NCBI RefSeq assembly: GCF_013426205.1 | Contig: NC_089427.1 | Coordinates: forward strand, 496,001-560,000 | Direction: 5' to 3' | Length of the DNA: 64,000 nucleotides | Origin: Metarhizium brunneum | Taxonomy: Eukaryota; Ascomycota; Sordariomycetes; Hypocreales; Clavicipitaceae | Shown here: in pieces, positions 11,231-20,433 of the stretch | How the letters are laid out: each line of letters opens with the position of its first letter | Numbering within the stretch: position 1 is the first letter of the stretch | The notes under the pieces: generated by a model | Told to the model about the DNA's origin: nothing | The model's database searches: none | Seen by the model: only the letters and a program-made list of their open reading frames with translations | Translations under genes and position numbers: made by a program

Positions 11231-11795
11231 TTTAAAGGAGATAGATTGCCAAAGATGGGCTTGTAGAATAAAAAGGAATAAGACAGCACGAGGTAGTATT
11301 TGCTGAAGATGTATAGAAATAAAACAAGCTATATGGGTAGCCTGGCGTATTTATCCTCGCGCGCCTACATGTGTATGAAGACTTTGAATTATATAATCCA
11401 TTGTATGTGAATTGTCTTCATCTCGACTCATGTCCTGGTCGCGGAAAACGATTCCAGACAAGACGGCCCCGACGGCATCACAGCGTCATATGACTCGCGT
11501 CTAGATCATACGACGCAGAAAAGAATGCATGGCAAAGATCCTAGCAAGCGACCCTGACATTACGGGAATATTGATAAAAGCCGAGCACTTTGGGCTTTTA
11601 CAAAGTAGCGCAGGTCCTCGGCACTGCCACGGTTTTTGTATGGTTTTACGTGCAATAAGCCCTGGAGTTTCGGATTTTCCAGCCTGGACTAGGCAGATAA
11701 ACTTGCTTACATAAAGCTTCCAATGTCATCGAATAGGCTAGTCGCCTCGGCGAAATTTCAACATGTACAGGGCGTTGTGAAATCCAACAGAAGAA
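11231..11795. other. 5' flank of trypsin A, otherwise empty
   Basis: Promoter side of the - strand trypsin gene. A GATAAATACG TATA-like sequence (reverse strand) lies near 11346, about 115 nt upstream of the start codon. No other gene-like feature. Confidence 0.35.
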
Positions 11796-12038
11796 TACAC
11801 GGCTTCGACCCAGCTAACAAAGCCGAACAAAGGGGCATCAGGACGAAAAACCTCACGTTTACACAGAATAGATACCTGACTGGGAAGGGACCCCAAGTAC
11901 ACTTGTTTTTCCTATATATATACATAGTAGTTACTAGCCCCCTTTTTCTCTCTTGCAAAATCAAGGACCTTTGGCATTCTACAAGATTATCTCTAAATTA
12001 AGCTATTGCTTCAAGCCCTCTATCGAGCCCTTGTCACA
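11796..12038 (-). mobile_element. Solo LTR or LTR fragment (family B)
   Basis: Reverse-strand start TGTGACAAGGGCTCGATAGA at 12038 closely matches the start of the family B LTR at 15149. It continues with GAGGGCTTGAAGCAATAGCT and AAAGGTCC in the same order. The far end near 11796 resembles the sequence at 6174-6220 and is less certain. Confidence 0.55.
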
Positions 12039-12332
12039 CAGGAGGTGTAGGGCGCTAGGCGCTTAACCATAGCGGGCCGGCATTGACCGGATGGTCGGAT
12101 ATTTTGGTCCCAATGCAACATGGCAACTACTCGTGCTGCGCCCCAACTTTTCGGGCCGCCCGTCAATCTATCATTAGTCCGGGAACACCAGACGGAGAGG
12201 GTGAAATGAAAACAGCGCTAAATGCAGAGTCGGCTATGGTAATAGTAGCTTATGCCGGTGCATCCTAGCAGGGTAGACTTTGTCTCCCTGCCCGATAAGA
12301 ATGCATAGAAGATACAATCATCGATTTAACCT

Positions 12333-12508
12333 CAATAACGGACTTGAGCCCGGCATCAAGTGGGGCATCGTGAGATACATGCAAGCAAGATTACCAACGC
12401 ATCGAGCTCTTGAGCAGTCTTCTTTGCTTGTTTTGTTTCTCTTTCTTTAGCGTTTAGGTACTTGTAGTAGTCGCCTAGCTAGTTGCCAATACACTCCGCT
12501 TGGACCGT
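12333..12508 (+). mobile_element. Degenerate solo LTR (family A)
   Basis: The 3' part (CTTTCTTTAGCGTTTAGGTA, then GTCGCCTAGCTAGTTGCC, CAATACACTC and ACCGTTACA at 12508) matches the 19028-19209 copy and, in reverse, the 10018-10274 copy. The 5' end near 12333 is worn and its boundary is approximate. Confidence 0.55.
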
Positions 12509-13157
12509 TACAAAACATGTAACTTGGTTGAGGGCTACCGGTGGATTTATTGCAGCTCAGGACTAAATAGCATCGGATAAGACGGACTGATTAATTCAAC
12601 AAGCAGAGTGGATGGAATTGTTGGATATTATTAATATCATATGTGCCAAAAATCCAAAGAGGTTTTGTTAGCGCGGTTAGCAAGTATTGTCTGCATGAAG
12701 CCGTCTGAAGATTATACGACCATCAGTAAATTGATCACGCCAGAATCATTACTCGTGCGCTACGATGTGACATGCATTTGGCCCCCTACTATTCTCATAT
12801 CGCCATAGTACGAGCACGAGGAAGCATAAAAATTGATCCTTAATTTTGTCCTCGATCCTCGATACTCGGGCATTCGGGTCTTCGGCCTTTCGGGCCTTCG
12901 GGCAACTAGCATGGAGCGGCTAGCCCCTTGCGCCCTTCAGTTATTAATGCTGTGTCTCGCGGGACATGCCAGCAATAGGACTCTACTTCTGTTGGTGCTA
13001 GCTGACCGCCATTGCGCGCCCAACTCTCACCTTCCAAGACCGCAAAGGTAACAAGGGGCTCTGGTTGCCCAGGCACAACGTGCAAAAGAGAGGGTTGTTG
13101 GTAATATCTGAGAAATACAGCAAGTATATATTAAAGGCAGGAACGCATATAGACGCT
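12509..13157. other. Intergenic, no gene seen
   Basis: Short frames only. CGGGCNTTCGGGCCTTCGGG-like short direct repeats occur near 12866-12903. No recognised feature. Confidence 0.35.
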
Positions 13158-13502
13158 TCAATAAATCAGTCTTCTTGAAGGTTGTCCAACGGCAATGGGA
13201 CTCTCGCCTGAAAACGATCCAGGGTCTGATGCTTGATGCGCCATTTGATCGTAGTCACCTGTGTTATGAGTCTCCGCCAGAGGGTATGAAGCAGAACCGG
13301 AGCTGGCATCATTGCTTTCAAGAGCCTTCACGCCGTTGAACTTTTGAATGCGGGCCAGGCCCTTGTTAACAATACCCTTGACAGACTTGACTGAGGAGAC
13401 GTGCTTCAGTGGAAGGACGGTGTTGTTTTCCACAGGTTCAATCGGTGATGCCAACACAGCAACAGCGGCGGCCGCAACGCCAATGGGGTTGATGAAACGC
13501 AT
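13158..13502 (-). CDS. Secreted 114-residue protein: aspartic-protease signal peptide and propeptide only
   Basis: The protein starts MRFINPIGVAAAAVAVLAS, a good signal peptide. The segment PLKHVSSVKSVKGIVNKGL followed by ARIQKFNGV is the propeptide pattern of fungal pepsin-like (A1) aspartic proteases. In complete enzymes this is followed by a Ser/Gly linker and then the catalytic domain with DTGSS. Here the linker-like SSGSAS is followed by about 45 unrelated residues and a stop. No DTG motif occurs downstream in any frame I read. A TATAAAA box sits on the - strand at 13598-13604, about 96 nt before the start codon, so the promoter looks intact. It may be a truncated relic, or an expressed propeptide-like secreted peptide that could inhibit a cognate protease (speculative). 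Confidence 0.6.
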   Translation of the reverse strand: MRFINPIGVAAAAVAVLASPIEPVENNTVLPLKHVSSVKSVKGIVNKGLARIQKFNGVKALESNDASSGSASYPLAETHNTGDYDQMAHQASDPGSFSGESPIAVGQPSRRLIY

Positions 13503-13597
13503 GGTGTGTAGATGATGGATGCTGAGCAGAGAAGAATAGATTACTGGGACATGTTAATTAAGCAAGCAGCCTTGGTACCAGGAGCGAATGGCTGCGT

Positions 13598-13604
13598 TTT
13601 ATAC
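13598..13604 (-). promoter_or_regulatory. TATA box of the propeptide-like gene
   Basis: TATAAAA on the - strand, about 96 nt upstream of the start codon at 13502, a usual fungal spacing. Confidence 0.5.
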
Positions 13605-14407
13605 GTCAAGTCGACAATGCCAAGCCCTTTGCCTGCGGAAATTTTGTAAACATACGAGGCCGAGCTCGTCAAGTTGAACTCCAATTACACAACACGACAA
13701 ATGGCAAATCACTCAATATCTCAATGGGCGCCATGCACGCCTACGCACGGCCAATATGTTCATAATGTCATTTGTCGGCTAATAGGTGCCGGTAGCGCTT
13801 GTACATCATGAGCGGCAATGACACATTGATGCCAAATAGGAGTTATCAGGGCCTGTAGCTGCTGCAGATAACGCCAGTATAGATCCGTATTCCATCATTG
13901 TAAGAGTGCCGCTAGTATTAACAGAGTTCTAAATGCCATGCGGATATTACAAGGATGTATTCGTTTCCCAGCATCATCGATCACATGAGGAGATCTGGTG
14001 TTCCGTCAGCCTAAGGTACCTAATAAAGCAACCGATCGAAACCTAGGTAGTACTTGGCCACTGCGTGCACCTTGCCCTATATTATTACTTTCTTAGCTAA
14101 TAAATTGCCGTTCAATACCTGGAACACACTACACAGATATACGGATCCCTACATATATATTATGGATTTTTAGTAATACCAGAGTTTAAACTATATATAC
14201 CTTGTACTCCCTGTTTAGCTAACCGCTAACAGCCTAGATAAAAAACTTGCCTATTTTTAAGGGATATATAAGATATTTATATTTAGTCTGAGCTAGAGTC
14301 TAGTTCTAGTATAGCTTTAAGTCCTCCGAATAAGAGGCTGCTGAAGCTCAACTCCCTTATGTGTGCACTACCTTGACTTCGTTATCGTCCCCACATCATT
14401 TGCTAAA
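13605..14407. other. AT-rich intergenic, possibly RIP-affected
   Basis: From about 14080 the sequence is rich in TATATA and TAG/TTA motifs and lacks open frames, as expected of RIP-mutated DNA. It covers the place where the missing N-terminal exon of the downstream Skp1-like gene would be expected. Confidence 0.45.
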
Positions 14408-14886
14408 ATGAATTCCAGGCTAAAGGCACCATCAATCCTTCGGAAGGTCTTTCAGTGGTGCAAGCGGCACAGGGACACACGCACCACCACCCGGAGAATG
14501 TGGGATCAGAAGTACATGCAGGTTAACAGGGCCCATGTTATGGAAATCACACAGGTACGTGTTTATATCTGATCTACTTCGCGTATTTCCATCCTTGACC
14601 TTTTTGTTCCTTTTCATTTCATGGGTAACTAGACTAAACGCCGTAGGCCGCGTGGTACCTTGGCATTGACCGACTTTGGCGGCTTGGCTGCAAGATTGTG
14701 GCTTTGGAAATGAGAGATAAATCTGCGGAAGAGAAGATTCGTGAGTATTTGAATGCCACCAATAATTTCACCCTCGAGCTGAAAGCAGAAATCTGCTTGC
14801 AGTATGTGTGGCCGACAGACGGGCGCGACAGCGTCATGAAGATGCTTACTTGGGCATTCAACCAACCATCGTTGTTCCAAATGTAG
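14408..14886 (+). pseudogene. Skp1-like protein lacking the N-terminal BTB/POZ half
   Basis: Skp1 is the adaptor that links cullin to F-box proteins in SCF ubiquitin ligases. join(14408..14554,14647..14886): a 92-nt intron (GTACGT...GTAG, phase 0) gives 128 residues. Matches to Skp1 are in order: LRKVFQWCKRHRD (compare the KVxxWCxxH block), WDQKYMQVNRAHVMEIT, AAWYLGIDRLWRLGCKIVA, KSAEEKIREYLNATNNFT. These cover the end of the BTB fold and the F-box-binding C-terminal helices. Usual Skp1 is about 160-170 residues and begins with roughly 60 residues of BTB core. Here the region before residue 10 is unrelated, and upstream DNA is AT-rich. A CAG acceptor-like site near 14417 could mark the start of the original second exon. 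The C-terminus has about 15 residues not typical of Skp1. Strongly diverged from canonical Skp1, so a paralogue; relic versus truncated functional protein is open. Confidence 0.7.
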
Positions 14887-15148
14887 AAAGCGGCGGATTA
14901 GATCAAATGTTGTATAGACCAACCCTACGCCTATATTGACTGCTAGATTTGCCTTTACTAGCTTGATCTTTTGCCCCGTGGCCTTTTGGCCTTTTTGATG
15001 GACAAGTAGGATACATGCTCGGCTTCCTCGCCTTGAAAGTGGCTTGATAAACAATTGGGTATCCTGTTTGCAACAGTTTTATTTCTCGGATAAAACGACC
15101 TTGGTGTTCTCGCTCTCGAAATAATAGGCAGGAGAAGCGGTCCCCAAC

Positions 15149-15345
15149 TGTGACAAGGGCTCGGAAAGAGGGCTTGGAGCAATAGCTCAATTCAACTAAT
15201 AACAGTCTTTGGTATCAAAGGTCCTTAGTTTTCCTCAAGGCCTTGAGGGACCAAAGCCGTCTATTTATACAAGAAGTCGGTGAGGACCTTCTGCCCTAGG
15301 TCTCGTGACCGTAGCCCTTGTGTAACCAGCCATTTCCGTGTAACA
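15149..15345 (+). mobile_element. Solo LTR (family B) with perfect target-site duplication
   Basis: Begins TGTGACAAGGGCTCGGAAAG and ends TTCCGTGTAACA (197 bp, TG...CA). It is flanked on both sides by CCAAC (15144-15148 and 15346-15350), a perfect 5-bp target duplication. Related copies lie at 11796-12038 (reverse), 26182-26255 (partial) and 26477-26721. This shows LTR-retrotransposon insertion followed by LTR-LTR recombination. Confidence 0.85.
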
Positions 15346-15740
15346 CCAACTGCCCGAGCTGAGAGCTAGAAGCCTTACAGTGACCCGATATTACCAACGC
15401 AAAGGAATTCTTAATCCTGAAACTAGTCAAGATAGCTGCTGGTTATTATATAACTGCTGTGCAAAAATACCGGGAGGGCTATATCTCTTCATCAAATCGA
15501 AAGAAATTCTTAGGTATTCTGAACAGAACGGGTTACGCCACCAAAAGTGGAGGCCCCTACAAATGCAAATGGTAATGTACGGTATGCCATGTTACGGACC
15601 GCACCTTATGCAGGCGAGCCCTGGCAAACACCGTCTACTTATTTAATCTAAAAAAAACACTTGCTAGTATATAACTCCCTAAGGCATTGTGAAAAGGCTT
15701 TCCGGGAAAAAAAGAACTAACGGGATTCGTCCAGTAAGGC

Positions 15741-15748
15741 AAAAAAAA
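15741..15748 (-). terminator. Pol III terminator of the 5S-like gene
   Basis: Eight T in a row on the - strand directly after the 3' end of the 5S-like sequence, as expected for RNA polymerase III termination. Confidence 0.7.
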
Positions 15749-15866
15749 CATACAACACCGGGTATTCGCTGGTCGTCACCGACCCAACTACTAATCCGGC
15801 GCTCGCCAGATTATCGTGCGAGATCAGACGGGATCGTGAGTTTTACTGGCGGCTGTGGTCGTATGT
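15749..15866 (-). rRNA. 5S rRNA gene, diverged copy (possibly pseudogene)
   Basis: On the - strand the sequence starts ACATACGACCAC, contains GTAAAACTCACGATCCCGTC, then GGATTAGTAGTTGGGTCGGT and GACGACCAGCGAAT, and ends GGTGTTGTATG followed by a T-run. This is the order and spacing of fungal 5S rRNA: start, loop A/helix II, internal control region, closing helix. Length is 118 nt. Filamentous ascomycetes carry dispersed single 5S genes (known). Several positions differ from the common Pezizomycotina sequence, for example TCACGATCC for TCGGGATCC and AATCTGG for AAGCCAG, so this copy may be a diverged isotype or a RIP-affected pseudogene. The intact control region and terminator leave transcription possible. 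Confidence 0.8.
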
Positions 15867-16640
15867 GCCTGCTGGTCAATTAACTTCACTTATACCTCTA
15901 GTTTACATACTCTCGCCCTGATGAAGGCCTGGTGTCGTGATACATATTGGCAAGGGGATGAGATGGATAGAGATAAGTGGTAGAAACTCGCGCTGCGTAA
16001 AAAGTTGGACCCGCGATTTTACTAGGCTGGCGACAAACTGCCTTGGAGATAATCTGTGAGCGGTACGTTTGTTGGTTGGAGATGCTCAGCAAATTGCTTG
16101 GGGAGCTAATAAATCCAAGGACAGCAGAGGGATGGTGATGCGCGGCTCGGGCTTCCGAACGGATCAATTGATGGCATCCGAGCTAGTGAACAGCGTGGCA
16201 AGATTGTCCTCTTTAGCCTGTCATTTCAGGGCTTTTTCCCTACTGCAGAAGTGATCCCCTAGCCCCGGACCTCGCGGACGTACATATCTAACAATAACGA
16301 GTTTGAAGCCATGGCGCAGAAATAGTACCTGGCGATCAAGGTTGAATGCCCACGACAAGACATCATCTTGGGTCTCGAGGAGCTGTCTGTTCTATCAGTT
16401 ACCTTGTTAACTCGTTGAAGAGGACTTGCCTTTTCGCCCACCAGCATAACAAAACCTACCCCTCGCCATGACAAATGAGTCCTATTGACCCCTTGTAAAT
16501 GGGGCAAAACCTTGTTTCTCTTTCTCTTCTACTTAGCTGCATTGCGTATGATGCATAATCGGCAGCAAAATGACCTATTGCTAGCATAGCCGTGCCAGGA
16601 CAAATAGCCTCGTACCGTTATGCGCAATCCTTGTTTACAT
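15867..16640. other. Intergenic, no gene seen
   Basis: Between the 5S-like gene and the 19-bp repeat array. Short unrelated frames only. Confidence 0.35.
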
Positions 16641-16735
16641 GAATTACTTATTTAGCATTGAATTACTTATTTAGCATTGAATTACTTATTTAGCATTGAA
16701 TTACTTATTTAGCATTGAATTACTTATTTTGCATT
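16641..16735. repeat. 19-bp tandem repeat, five units
   Basis: Unit GAATTACTTATTTAGCATT repeated five times head to tail. Four units are identical and the fifth carries one change (TTTTGCATT). Low divergence suggests recent expansion or slippage. Confidence 0.95.
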
Positions 16736-16994
16736 GAGTTGGCCCCCCACCTACTCTACACTGTCTATTTCCACATTGCTAAGGTTGAGTCAAGTCTGAC
16801 TGCCGCCTGGTGCAGTTGCATGACTTCTGTACCTGCAATCTTATACCGTCCAGTCTAGAATACGAGGGGAAGGCCCACATTGCTTTGGACAAGACGCCAG
16901 AAAACCCTGATCAGAAAAGCTAAAGGCTGACTCAATGCTATGGTACATCAGGTTGTGAGACATAATGCTGCCCCCATTTACTCTATTTGTGACA

Positions 16995-17529
16995 GGGCTT
17001 GACTCTTACACGGGCCTGATTTTTACCACTTCTCATTGGTTATAAATTTTTCTTCTAGCTCCATGTCACTTTGTACACTGCTCCTCGACCTGAAGTACCA
17101 GGCCTTTACTTGTATTGTTTGACCTACTGCAGGCACCCAATCTGCTAGTTAATCCAGCGGCTTATAGCAAGGACGATTATCGTGGGACTAAGAGGTAATT
17201 AGAACTAGACGAGAATAATAAAGGAAAATACAAGTTATATTATAAATTATTAGGCAATAAAATAAGTATAGTATAATCTATTTACATTATATTACAATTA
17301 CCTCGTTCTGACAACTATCGTAAAATAATAATATAGATCGCGGGCTTCCGAAAAAGTAGACTTACGCTCGAAAGAGTGCGCGAAAAGCCTGTAATAGAAG
17401 ATATAAGGCGGTTTATAAGGGCTGTCAGGGAAGCTAGTTACTCCGCTTTTGCAAGGAAGTACCTACGGGTCAAGAATTTTTGGGCGAATCAGAAACAGTA
17501 AAAGCCAAGCCCGTGTAAGAGTCAGGCCC
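16995..17529. mobile_element. Non-autonomous element with inverted ends (MITE-like)
   Basis: The left arm at 16995-17028 (GGGCTTGACTCTTACACGGG, then CCTGATTTTTAC) recurs inverted at 17497-17529. All mismatches between the arms are transitions, as expected from RIP acting on a hairpin-like or duplicated sequence. The roughly 470-bp interior is AT-rich (17210-17340) and has no frame. I could not define a target-site duplication. Confidence 0.55.
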
Positions 17530-17677
17530 GAGTAGCCAAAATGTCAGGCCCGTGGAGTAATAACGAGTCAGTCTTGTATCAATACATGTATTTACATTAA
17601 ATTTATAATTACGTTAATGCCTCAATATTACCTTAAACTGATTATATAAGCTGTATATAGTCGGGGAAACTTTGTGA

Positions 17678-17685
17678 TATATAAA
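17678..17685 (+). promoter_or_regulatory. TATA box of the micro-exon gene
   Basis: TATATAAA, 116 nt upstream of the start codon at 17801. The intervening leader is pyrimidine/A-rich with no upstream ATG that I see close to the start. Confidence 0.55.
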
Positions 17686-17800
17686 GGCTTGGGGTCTCAA
17701 GTAAGCAATATACTAACTTCTACATTAAGACAAGGCACCTTTCTCACTTAATTATTTATTAAACAAATATTCTATTTACTTAGAGAAACTTCTAGAGACA

Positions 17801-18885
17801 ATGAAGTACGCGCAATTTATATTTGTGACTTTCGCTAGTCTGGCTCTGGCGCGAAAAAGGCCTTGGGATCTAGCCGAACAGGAGGCTACAGTCCGTAAAT
17901 CCTGCTGTTCAATAAACAAGTATATCAAGTTTATTTTAGCAGAAACCTAATTAAACGACTATAGACGCAACAAGAGATCTCAGCTGCATTCAAGTATTGG
18001 CAGATTGAATGTCAGGAACGAGAAGTATATAGATCCCAAATCCCCCTTACTAGCCCCCTTCTTTTCTTTTAAATAAGACTTCCTATAACTAATACTCTAA
18101 TTAAAATAGAGTAAAATTATCTGTAAAGGTGATTTTACAAGCATGGTAAGTCTTCTCTCTAGATTGCCACTTGTACTATACCTACTATTATTCGTGCGTT
18201 AATTTAATATTTGGGTTATAGAAGGGGTTCCGAGACGTAAGATATTTCGTATCAACTACGTAGCCGTCTTATAAGAGACATTCGACTAATTAGACTATCC
18301 TAACATAGCTGACGATCGATGGCCTTACTCCTCTCTGCCAGGAAAAGGGCGGCGTAAGTACAAGAACGCACATACTTGCGTAGAGTTGCTAATAAGATGT
18401 ATAATAACCTCAGTGCGGAGATTGCCGGGTGGAGGATGCGGCCTTGTCTGTAAGTCCTACCTTCTTCTCTTTCTTCTCCTCCCCCCTCTTAAAAAAACCG
18501 CACTAGTTCTCTAATGCGTCTATCGAGCATAGTACGACATTACCTGCGAAATTGCAGCACAAAACAACGCGTCTGCCCGCCCACAGGAGACTCCTAAGCC
18601 CCAAGAGACGGTAAGAAATAAAAAATATTACTTTTACATATACAGTATACTAACTAGAAAAACCTCCAGAAGCCCCAGTCCACTCCTCAGGTTTCGCCTG
18701 AAGAGGCACGGGTGGAGAAAATGATCTGCAGCCAGTTTAAGCTGCCAGAGGACGAGTGCCATCCCGTTATAACGCAGTGCATCTTTGAGCAAAAGGAGAA
18801 GCCTGACAACTTTAATTCGCAAAAAGACTTTTGGAAGGCTGTTTACACGTGTGCTTCTAAGGTTTTGAAACTTAAGGGGCAATGA
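17801..18885 (+). CDS. Candidate secreted cysteine-containing protein encoded by eight small exons
   Basis: Not recognised as any known family. Proposed join(17801..17894,17984..18024,18110..18145,18222..18236,18342..18353,18414..18449,18533..18610,18670..18885), about 175 residues. Exon 1 encodes a clear signal peptide (MKYAQFIFVTFASLALA). Exons 4 and 5 are only 15 and 12 nt. From exon 2 on, all junctions are phase 0. Five donors are GTAAG (18146, 18237, 18354, 18450, 18611), and several introns (47-105 nt) carry CTAAY branch motifs before the acceptor (for example 18389, 18511, 18650). Exon 6 gives CGDCRVEDAALS; exon 7 continues YDITCEIAAQNN and a Pro/Gln/Thr-rich linker; exon 8 holds four Cys (MICSQF, DECHPV, TQCIFE, YTCASK) and ends LKLKGQ. 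The predicted mature part has nine Cys. Exon 8 could instead begin at 18658, adding four residues. Exon 1-2 joining is the least certain. An unspliced reading gives only a 49-residue secreted peptide stopping at 17950. Profile and location suggest an effector-type protein (inference). Confidence 0.6.
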
Positions 18886-19027
18886 GCAACAGCTTCCCAC
18901 AAATGCCCGGATGAGCAACTAGCTTCTCTATTGCAAAGAGACCCTGCTTGCGTCCAAACATTGAGGATTGCTGCAAACATGTGCGCCTTTATTTCTATGC
19001 TTGAGGACCGGGGCATGGGGTTACTTG

Positions 19028-19209
19028 TGTGACGGGCTGGGCCTGATGTGGCTCGGCTTGCACTCTGGCCTTTGGCCCATCTAAAAGCGAGATTAACCGC
19101 GTGTTGAGCTCTCTTTTTGCTTGCTCCCTTTCTCTTTATTCTCTTGCTAGTTTTTAGATACTCGTGGTCGCCTAACTAGTTGTCAATACACTCAGCTAGG
19201 ACCGTTGCG
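19028..19209 (+). mobile_element. Solo LTR (family A)
   Basis: Starts TGTGACGGGCTGGGCC and ends near GGACCGTTGCG. It shares TGGCTCGGCTTGCA, AGATTAACC, CTAGTTTTTAGATACT and GTCAATACACTC with the copies at 10018 (reverse) and 12333. Ends are slightly worn and no target duplication is visible. Confidence 0.6.
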
Positions 19210-20433
19210 TCATCTACACGCTCGTTTCTAGCACTTGCCATTCATTGGTTGCGTTCAATTGATACGATGCTGTGCAGGTGCACCATTGGATATCAAAGGC
19301 GGATTTCGGGACCGGGTTGGACCGCTGTCGCCCCGTGGCGAGACATTCGCATCGTGATTGTATAGATGCTTTGAATGCGCCCGCACCACAGGTCTGCCAG
19401 CAAACACAAACGCTCGGTGGCATCCCAAGTAGTGGCGAGACCAGGCGCAGAATGTCTGGTCCGATCTGGCGATTCTGGTTCGCTCTCCGTTCCTTCGTCT
19501 TGCCCTTGCTTGTCCGACTCCCCGCCGTCGCCTTGCTGTTTCCAGGATTGCCGACGGTGTCCAACTCTACATCGTGGCACCCTCGGAAATCCGAACAAGA
19601 GGCTGCTGAAGCTACAGGTGACTGGCAGGCCTTGGTGAATGCCAGGGCACAGCCCATGCCATCCGGTTTTTAGCAGTGCATTGGTTTAACCGGGTTGCTT
19701 GAAGCTGGTGAAGCGGGTAGTCGTGTATATCTCTCATAATGGACCTAACTTACCATTGTCTAGGTCGGGATCAGCGCCAGCAATCGGAATTTTGTTGGGC
19801 GCCTAGGTTTACGAGGTTAGTGCTTCCATGTTTCATCTCCTTCCAGGAAAGTCCTGATCATTTCCGGTCCAGGCACTTACAAAATGCTAGCAAACTGGTC
19901 TAGTATAGAATATGGATTTGGCACTGGTATGGAGAGTACTCCAGAGAGTGAGCTCAGCGGCATGGTACCAGTTGACAGCAACTTGACTCACTAGTTCCGC
20001 GGGTAGGGTCCATCGTGGTTGCTTCCAAGCTTAGTACTGAGATCCTGCCAGGCTTTCCCGGCAAGATCAGTGGCGAAATAATCTTTTGCAACCATGATAA
20101 TATACTTGTTTCTGGATTTAATTCTAGCTGTGTAATCTCCACCTCTCGCGATCTTGTTATAAGGAGCAAACTCTAACCTCGCCGGAGCCACATGGCGCCA
20201 CGAGCATTCAGTACAATACTCTGATCGACCTCATCTTGTCTAGTGCCCTTGGGATATCCCGCCGTCGGATAAAGCTTGAACAAATCTTTTCCGTCTAGCT
20301 AACACGGCGCCGCCAGCCTAAGAGGAAGCCATGATGGCGAAAATGGCATCATCTCATACAACATCAACAAAGTCGCTGCCCTCTGGGCACTCTGTCCATT
20401 TCAGAGCTTCACCCTTACTTTTGCATCATTTTG
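19210..20433. other. Intergenic with weak coding-like frames
   Basis: A + strand frame at 19272-19673 (133 codons) and a - strand frame at 19991-20191 (66 codons, starting MAPARLEFAPYNKIARGG) look mildly coding-like, but neither has a recognisable domain or clear splice partners. They may be host gene fragments. Confidence 0.3.

Noticed and set aside
12020..12110. GC-rich segment considered as a tRNA gene
   Set aside because: No cloverleaf with T-loop consensus could be formed; part of it is the start of a family B LTR on the - strand.
16641..16735. Tandem array considered as CRISPR
   Set aside because: Units are contiguous without spacers, and the genome is fungal.
17801..17950. Unspliced 49-residue secreted peptide as the whole gene
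   Set aside because: Possible, but the series of strong donors and acceptors and the clearly coding last exon downstream favour a multi-exon gene; kept as the alternative reading.
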